Shown here one piece after another: positions 58,101 to 64,000 of a stretch of DNA of 64,000 bases. The position numbers were made by a program, and so were the translations under genes. Each line of letters starts with the position of its first letter. The stretch's first letter is position 1. The stretch is taken from the NCBI GenBank assembly GCA_029204225.1, contig CM055114.1:18860776-18924775 (forward strand), given 5' to 3'. The DNA comes from Diphasiastrum complanatum. Taxonomy: Eukaryota; Streptophyta; Lycopodiopsida; Lycopodiales; Lycopodiaceae. Under the pieces are notes generated by a model. It had not been told where the DNA came from. It made no database searches and was given only the letters and a program-made list of their open reading frames with translations.

Positions 58101-59169
58101 GGTTGCATGATTTTCTCTATTCCCTTGGCATTGTACTAAGTGCTTATGAACCTTCTTTATATATCAAATGTAATGAAGAAAAGATCATCATTTTGGTTCT
58201 TTATGTTGATGACATCATTATGACAGAAAATGATGATGATGGCATAGGCAAAGTAAAAGTTGACTTATCTAGTGAGTTCAAGATGGTAGATCTAGGCTTC
58301 CTAAAGTTTATACTTGGGATAGAAGTGTTTAGAAGTAGCAAGTGTACTTTCACAAGTCAATCTAAGTATGCTACTTCCATTCTTGAAAGATTTGGTATGA
58401 AAGATTGTAAGGGGATTGACACCCTTATGGAGCATGTTTTGAAAGCAACTAATGAAGGTGATGAAGCATTCTTTGAGGACATCACCCTCTTTAGGAAGCT
58501 TATAGGCTCTCTAATCTATTTAACCATCACTAGACCTGACTTAAGTTTTTGTGTAAGCAAGTTGATTCACAGTATGCAAGCTCCTTTAGTTCATCATTGG
58601 AAAAGTGCCAAGAGAGTACTTAGATATGTTTCTAGTACTAGATTTTTTGGCATACTTTATGAAGGATCTAACTTGCACTGGGAGCCTACTCGGATTCAGA
58701 TTTTGCAGGTGACAAGATGGATAGGAAGTTCATTAGTGCATTTGCAACATTTTTTTGTGGAGGAGTGATATCTTGGCTTTCCAAAAAGCAAGATACAATC
58801 TCATTATCTTCTTGTGAAGCCGAGTACAAGGCATTGACTTCAACAACCAAAGAGCTCCTATGGCTAAGAAGACTCTTGATGGAACTACATGTGCTAGAGG
58901 CCGAGGAGATCCCTTACATATTTTGTGACAATCAAGCTTCTCAACAAATTGCTTCAAATCCTATCTTCCATGCTAAAACAAAGCATATTGAGATAGCTCA
59001 CCACTTTGTGAGGGAGAAGATACAATCCAAGGAAGTGCAACTACATCATGTACCATCATCCAAATGCATAGCTGATATCTTAACCAAACCATTGTCCAAA
59101 GATCCATTTTTTAAGTTAAGGTATGCTCTTGGAATTGTAGATAGATGTACACTAGGTTTGCCAAGTTAG
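55191..59169 (+). pseudogene. Ty1/copia gag-pol with one stop and two frameshifts
   Basis: Nearly full-length polyprotein starting MSSMGGYLMESSERLTSTNY. Gag capsid region, then knuckle CFFCGKKGHFASEC (intact), protease TWWIDSGASSHM, integrase zinc finger LWHKRSGH and CEAC. TGA at 56667-56669 (probably CGA) interrupts just before LDLIHSDVHSF. Integrase keeps both Asp (HSDVH, RCDNGVEY) but the Glu is Lys (NGVAKRKN). RT starts before a frameshift at about 57840 and goes on DYEETFALVAKL, MDVTNAFLNGFLEEEIYMMQ, YGLKQAPRAWYS, YVDDIIMT. A second frameshift near 58690 precedes RNase H (YSDSDFAGDKMDRK, SCEAEYKAL, DNQAS, HAKTKHIEI). Older than the element at 16557 but well preserved. Confidence 0.93.
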
Positions 59170-59170
59170 A

Positions 59171-59182
59171 AGTGAGGAGGAG
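59171..59182 (+). other. Polypurine tract
   Basis: AGTGAGGAGGAG directly before the LTR start TGTTGAAAATT. Confidence 0.8.
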
Positions 59183-59940
59183 TGTTGAAAATTATCACTT
59201 CTCACTTGACATTGGTTCATGTAAATATTGATCAAACATTAGAATATGTTGATGATTTGATTTCACACGTGTGGAGCCTGTTCCCACGTGTGAAAGGATG
59301 TACTTTTCATGTTTGTATATATCCAAATTGATTTTGTATCATTCTAGTTAGTGTGAACATGAAATGACTAGTTTTTAGTCAAGTTGACTAGTCACCTACA
59401 AATTAGCTTTTCCTTGCATGTGCATGACTAAATGCTCCCACATGGCAAGTGGATGTTCACACATGTGTATAGAGTACTAGAAGATAAGAGTTGACCATTT
59501 TCCTTAGATCCTATTTTGTAGGGAATATTCCTATATTCTAGGAGACTAGCTTTTTGGATTTTAGTCATATTCTAGAAGGTCAACTATTGGATAAGGATCA
59601 AGGATGGATCAAATGGATAGATCTGAGTGATATGGCACTCTTCACACGTGTGAAGGCCTGCTGGACTGTACCAGACTCATGGATGTACTTGATCCATAAA
59701 AGGATCATCATTTTGCTAAGAAGATTGATGAGACTTTTGTACTCTACACTTTTGTGAGATTTCTAGTCATTTGTCTTGTGATTTTTATGTATGATTGTTA
59801 TCTAGTATCATTGTACTTGTTGTTTCAGGTGCAAGCCATACAGTGGACAGTACTCCACACGTGTGAGGCTGCTCTCACTAAAAAATGATATGCTGATCCA
59901 TTGCTCTTGCTTAAATCCAAGTGTAGTGAATCTAGAACAA
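59183..59940 (+). repeat. Probable 3' LTR with repeated CACACGTGTG palindromes (right end uncertain)
   Basis: Begins TGTTGAAAATTATCACTTCT right after the polypurine tract. Contains CACACGTGTG at 59264-59273, 59643-59652 and 59856-59865, and CCCACGTGTG at 59283-59292, plus a possible TATA at about 59318 (TATATATCC). The right boundary and target duplication were not found; 59940 is an estimate. Confidence 0.6.
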
Positions 59941-61619
59941 GACCTAATGTGTAGAACTTGATAGATTCATTGATTAAGCAACCAATAACTCTCTATGATT
60001 GTAAAGTACAATCATTATTGTCCTAAAAACTGTAAAATCTATCAGCTATGTACTAGATAGGTAGTCTTTTCCTTACGTAGGATCGGCAAATTGATATAGT
60101 CTTTGATGCATGAGTCTTTTTAAGTAGCATAGGTACTAAAGACTTAAGTTATTAATTTTCCCTCTAGGGGCATAACCCTTGACTCGATTAGACTTCCACA
60201 CTCATAGGCATTAGATGAATTACTATTTTTAACTCAACATGGAATCCAAATTGTAATGATAGGCAACATATCACAGGGTCTCCATGTGTTACTGATGTCT
60301 CTGTAATGTTTATACTCTTGATTAAGCCATTATTTAAAAATTCAATAAGTTTTATGAGTGTTCATACTAGCAATTACCTTAGCAACAATCTCATAAGGAG
60401 TGTTGAGCATTGCAACAATGTATAATTTGTGCAACGAGTGGATGAGATATTTGTAAGCATAAGTTTGATCAAATTTCTACTAGATCATAGAAAAGATTTT
60501 TGTTTTTCTTGGGTTATCACCTTTGACAATGAAAATTAACAAAGCGCAAGTGTGGTTCATTCATTAACTATTGAAATGTCAAACAGAAAAAAAAAAATGT
60601 ACTACTTTATTGAAAATGGGCAATCATTGTAGAATGTTTATATTGAATTGGTTGCTAGTTTTTCGTGTGTTATGTAGTGCAATAACTATGCATGCTTGTA
60701 CAAGAACAAAGCCTATATTATTTACTTATTTTTCCAAGTATGAGCTGCAAAAAGGAACAAATAATATCAATGTTCATTTGTATAGTAACTAGTTACAATG
60801 AACGTGAACTCACATTCAATGTATTTATACTTTACAAAATTGTAGGACAACAACATTAACATTCAACATTTGTGATGGACTAGTTACAATGGATATAAAT
60901 TAACATTCAACATGATTAAAATTAAGCTCACTCATAGTAATCAATCATCAATGTTTAACTTAGTATTCCAGTTGTTGTGTTTCATATATAAGCATCTTGA
61001 AGCAAAGATAATAATATTTTACTAGGTAGAAGGTTTTCTTGAAAAACACCATCACCTAGCTCTTTCTTAGGTAGATACTCATTTAATAAAAAAACTAGTG
61101 AAGTCAAAGTAGAAAGTCTACTATTCACATCTGATCAAGAATGCTTAAAATGGAGTATCATTCAATCATGGACAAGCATTGTTATGATAAAAGCACATTT
61201 TTTTTTGTTAGTACAACTCATAAGTGGCTAAAATAATTCTCTGTGATAAATACATTCTGTTAATCTTAATGTCATATCTCATAAATACAAGACCAAAATG
61301 TAGTTGTCTCTTGGATGTATTTGGATATGCACATGTAATGCAAATACAATCTAAAATATGAAAGTTTCATACAATTGTATCTTGAGGGAAAACATAAAAT
61401 AAAACTTTCTTTCACTTTATATTTAGCTTTTGAGAATAAATGTACTAAACCATAGAATATTTACACTCCTAAGGTAGTAGTTATTTAACAAACCCCATTT
61501 GTGGTTTGGTGGTGGAGCATCATCGGATTGAGCTTAATACCCCATGGTCTAATCTTAATTGGATTATGTCTCTAACTACAAGAAGACACTGACCTGTTCC
61601 TGATACAAACGTAATATGA
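59941..61619. other. AT-rich sequence, no gene seen
   Basis: No supported gene, RNA or repeat in this stretch. Confidence 0.5.
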
Positions 61620-61910
61620 TGTGACATTTGTGATGTTATGGGACATACATCATTTTATTGTTACTATAACCCAAGGTACAACCACCGAGAACACACAAGA
61701 GGACACTATCAACCTCCTAGACAACTTTTTGTTTCCCGACTTTACCAGAATCAATATCATCAGCGAAACCATCCACCAATTCAGATTCAAGAGCTACCTA
61801 GGCAAAACGCTCTGCAATACCTACCTCAACTAGCGCTCTTAGGTCCACCTCCCAGGGGACCACCCGAAAAAGGAAATCACCACAATAGACCACAAAAATC
61901 ACAAGCTTAA
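61620..61910 (+). pseudogene. Retrotransposon gag fragment, CCHC knuckle plus Pro/His/Gln-rich tail
   Basis: Starts with an intact zinc knuckle CDICDVMGHTSFYC (CX2CX4HX4C), directly after an in-frame TGA. A basic, Pro/Tyr/His/Gln-rich tail follows (YNPRYNHREHTRGHYQPP, PPRGPPEKGNHHNR) and stops at 61910. It ends a few bases before the 61917 boundary of the interspersed repeat. The rest of the element is missing, so the class is unclear. Confidence 0.6.
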
Positions 61911-62123
61911 GCTAACTTTTATTATAAGAAATTTGATATCAGTTTGTTGTAAGTTCCAAATAGACACTTAAAAGTTACAACAAATTAATCAAATTTGTTG
62001 AATTTCGTTGTATTAGACGACATAATCCATGATTGATTATACATATGATTGTATACTTTTTCTTCATGCAAATCTACAAAACAATTTTACCACAACTAAC
62101 CAAAATTAAAAATCGCAATCTTT

Positions 62124-62417
62124 AGGTTGTTGTGACAGCAAAGAGAAGAAGCTTGCAAATAAGCTTGTTGGGGAAGCTTGCTTCTTTGCAAGTTTGTTTT
62201 TCACGACCGACTTCCTCTACACTCCCTCTGCCTGGACCTTATGGGAACAATGTTTTTCTTGGCTAGGCAGCTCTCTGGGTCTCTACTGACGCTGAGGTGT
62301 GAAAGCATGGGGAGCAAATAGGCTATCCTACCGGACTGGGGAATGTATGTTGTCGACTACTCTCACCTTGTTTTGTCCCCTATTGTCGAGCTAGAAACAT
62401 CACCAAAAAGCGCTCTT
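62124..62417. other. 294 bp segment present only in repeat copy 2
   Basis: GC-richer than its flanks; starts GGTTGTTGTGACAGC and ends AAAGCGCTCTTG. Copy 1 has only about 17 bp (TTATACATAATCATAT) at this position. Contains repeated AAGCTTG motifs in both orientations (62148-62200). No target duplication seen. Confidence 0.6.
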
Positions 62418-62939
62418 GTTTTATTAATCATTCTCTGTGTTCAAGAGTGTCCAGAATAATCATGATTAGTATTTGAAATATTTCAAGATTCATAAAATTT
62501 GCAACCAATATTCAAGAGTATTCACAATATATTCTATCAATATTCATGGCATATTCAATTATTATTCACATAATTAACTAGATTAACATTCATGATCGGT
62601 ATTCACAATATTCACAATCAGTATTCTCAATATTCACAACCAATATCTCAGGAATAATCGTTTCTCAGTATTTGCACTTTCAAATCAGTATTCATGATCA
62701 ATATTCACAATATTCATGATCAATATCTCAAAATATTTACTTCTCAATATTTGCAATTTTAGATCATTACAAACCATCAAATAAGTAGTTTTCAAGACAT
62801 CTTTAGAAGGAATTTTGTATGTCTTGCAAAATTAAACAAAATTTCAAATTTATAATTAGATATAAATCAACTATTATTAATAACAATTTACTGATCCATT
62901 ATATCTTTCAGAAAAATTCTAATAAGTACAACCTATAAT

Positions 62940-63311
62940 ATGATGTCCTTACTTATTTTTTTATGTCAATTAACCTTGGTGTGTCAAGCCATGGCTACAA
63001 CTCATGAAAAGTTGAATATTGTAAGCATCCGCTCTTCTCTTTATTCAAATTTAAACATGTACTTAACCCATGACAAGAAGATAGAGAATGGCACATATAC
63101 AAGAGTACACACAAATAAGTCGACCTCAACACATAGGATTGCCTTTGCAAGGCAAGGGTTGATAGGAAGGATCACTAGACCGATGGAGAGTTCGACTTGG
63201 GAAGAGTTATTAGCTTCAATATCTCATCTCGTTTATGAAGATACAAAACATCTCTTGAATAGAAAAATTAAAGGCCTTTTGTACTTAGGTGATAGTGTTT
63301 ACCAAGGATAG
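62940..63311 (+). other. Open frame of unknown nature inside repeat copy 2
   Basis: A 123-codon open frame containing MATTHEKLNIVSIRS, AFARQGLIGRITRPMESSTW and SISHLVYEDTKHLL. The counterpart in copy 1 (53976-54255) has the same words but a stop after NLNMC, frameshifts and a 24 bp deletion. It may be part of a decayed transposon protein. No family recognised. Confidence 0.35.
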
Positions 63312-63409
63312 GGCAAGGAACATGAGAGCCTATGACAATCTATCTAGCATTATTATGTCCCTCCCTAGGTAAGGCTTGACCCAAGTGAGGATTGCCCTCG
63401 AGGAAATAG

Positions 63410-64000
63410 CTTTGATGGTTAAATCATTTAACTTTTTAAAGTTGCCACATAAACGTGTGTCGCATCCTTTTTATTAACTAAAGGATTGACTCCCATCGTC
63501 GATCCAGTCATTGCTAAAGCACAAACAGGTGACGAATGCTACGTTATCACCCAACCATAGAGGTAGTACCACCTCACCTCCGTGCACTGGAGCTCTAGAC
63601 CACCATCAAGCAAGCTCGGATCTCTGATAAGCCATGGTGTCCCATACCACCCCTTGCCCTCAACCATCGCCTACCTTCATCATGAGGCCTAGATAATCGT
63701 CCTGACTTGACCACCAGCGGAAGAGCTCTTCTTTCTCCAGGACAGAATGAATCAATGACAAGCTCATGGAGATCCACCTCTATATACATGGTCCAGGTGG
63801 GGTCATATCCAACCATAGGAGTCACGCACCATCGACACGTGGCAGTTGTGCAGATTGACACAGGTCCATAACAGAGAGTCATCGTGCGCCAATAAGACAT
63901 TGACACGTGATGTCACAAAATTGTTAAATATTGAATATCAACATAAATATGGCATGATATACTTGAAAATGAAGATATGAGCTGGTTAAGTATAAATCAT
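63410..64000. other. Unassigned sequence
   Basis: GC-richer between 63540 and 63900 than the preceding repeat, with a possible TATA (CTCTATATACA near 63779). No gene or match to another part of the window identified. Confidence 0.4.

Larger units (their letters stand above)
61917..63409. repeat. Interspersed repeat, copy 2 (partner 52822-54377)
   Basis: Second copy in direct orientation about 9.1 kb from the first. It contains the SINE empty site, the same decayed ATTCACGATCA-type tandem region (62470-62760), a unique segment (62124-62417) and an open frame at 62940-63311. Confidence 0.85.

Noticed and set aside
54602-59940. A complete LTR pair for the 55-59 kb copia element
   Set aside because: Only the first 30 bp upstream match the 3' LTR; no primer binding site or target duplication was found, so completeness cannot be claimed.

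Overview
The window reads as nuclear DNA of a land plant with a large, repeat-rich genome. It is AT-rich, has GT-AG introns, TTTAGGG-like motifs and long (GT)n/(GA)n microsatellites, and is mostly transposable elements in various stages of decay. A degenerate Penelope-like (PLE) reverse transcriptase near 13 kb is uncommon in angiosperms. From established knowledge such elements are reported in conifers and some seed-free plants, so a gymnosperm or non-seed plant is possible, but the sequence alone does not settle this.

Layout. 0-5.8 kb: three related pseudogenes of the plant Ptta/En/Spm (TNPA-like) transposase family, two on minus as a 1.35 kb direct duplication and one on plus. 5.9-8.4 kb: a degenerate array of hairpin-containing repeats ending in a copia gag remnant. 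8.5-12.1 kb: a CACTA TNP2 transposase pseudogene joined to a reversed copia RT/RNase H remnant. 12.7-14 kb: a 102 bp near-perfect palindrome, a cluster of GCCACG-type palindromes, then the PLE remnant. 15.3-24.2 kb: a CCGCA/CTCAACCG-rich minisatellite domain split by a complete, very young Ty1/copia element (16557-22417; apparently identical 653 bp LTRs, TCTGC target duplication), followed by a decayed gag with three zinc knuckles. 27.7-34.3 kb: two minus-strand copia elements around one shared LTR-like segment. 34.6-38.5 kb: two decayed, intron-containing, convergent genes. 38.6-40.1 kb: rearranged LTR pieces. 42.6-46.1 kb: a truncated copia element and an LTR remnant. 48.5-51.2 kb: the only apparently intact non-transposon gene, a five-exon predicted membrane protein. 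52.8-63.4 kb: two copies of a 1.5 kb repeat flanking another decayed copia element; one copy carries an 87 bp tRNA-like SINE whose empty site is preserved in the other.

The most unusual object is the minus-strand pseudogene at 36297-38266. It starts with its own TATA box and a nearly full-length histone H3-like domain, and continues in the same reading frame into a Ulp1/SENP-type (C48) cysteine-protease domain spread over later exons. I know of no described histone H3-Ulp1 fusion. Its convergent neighbour (34629-36243) is an unrecognised multi-exon pseudogene decayed in the same way, mainly by in-frame stops that look like C-to-T changes.

No working gene network can be inferred. The young copia element could be close to active except for one in-frame TGA, and the membrane-protein gene is the only good candidate for a functional cellular gene.
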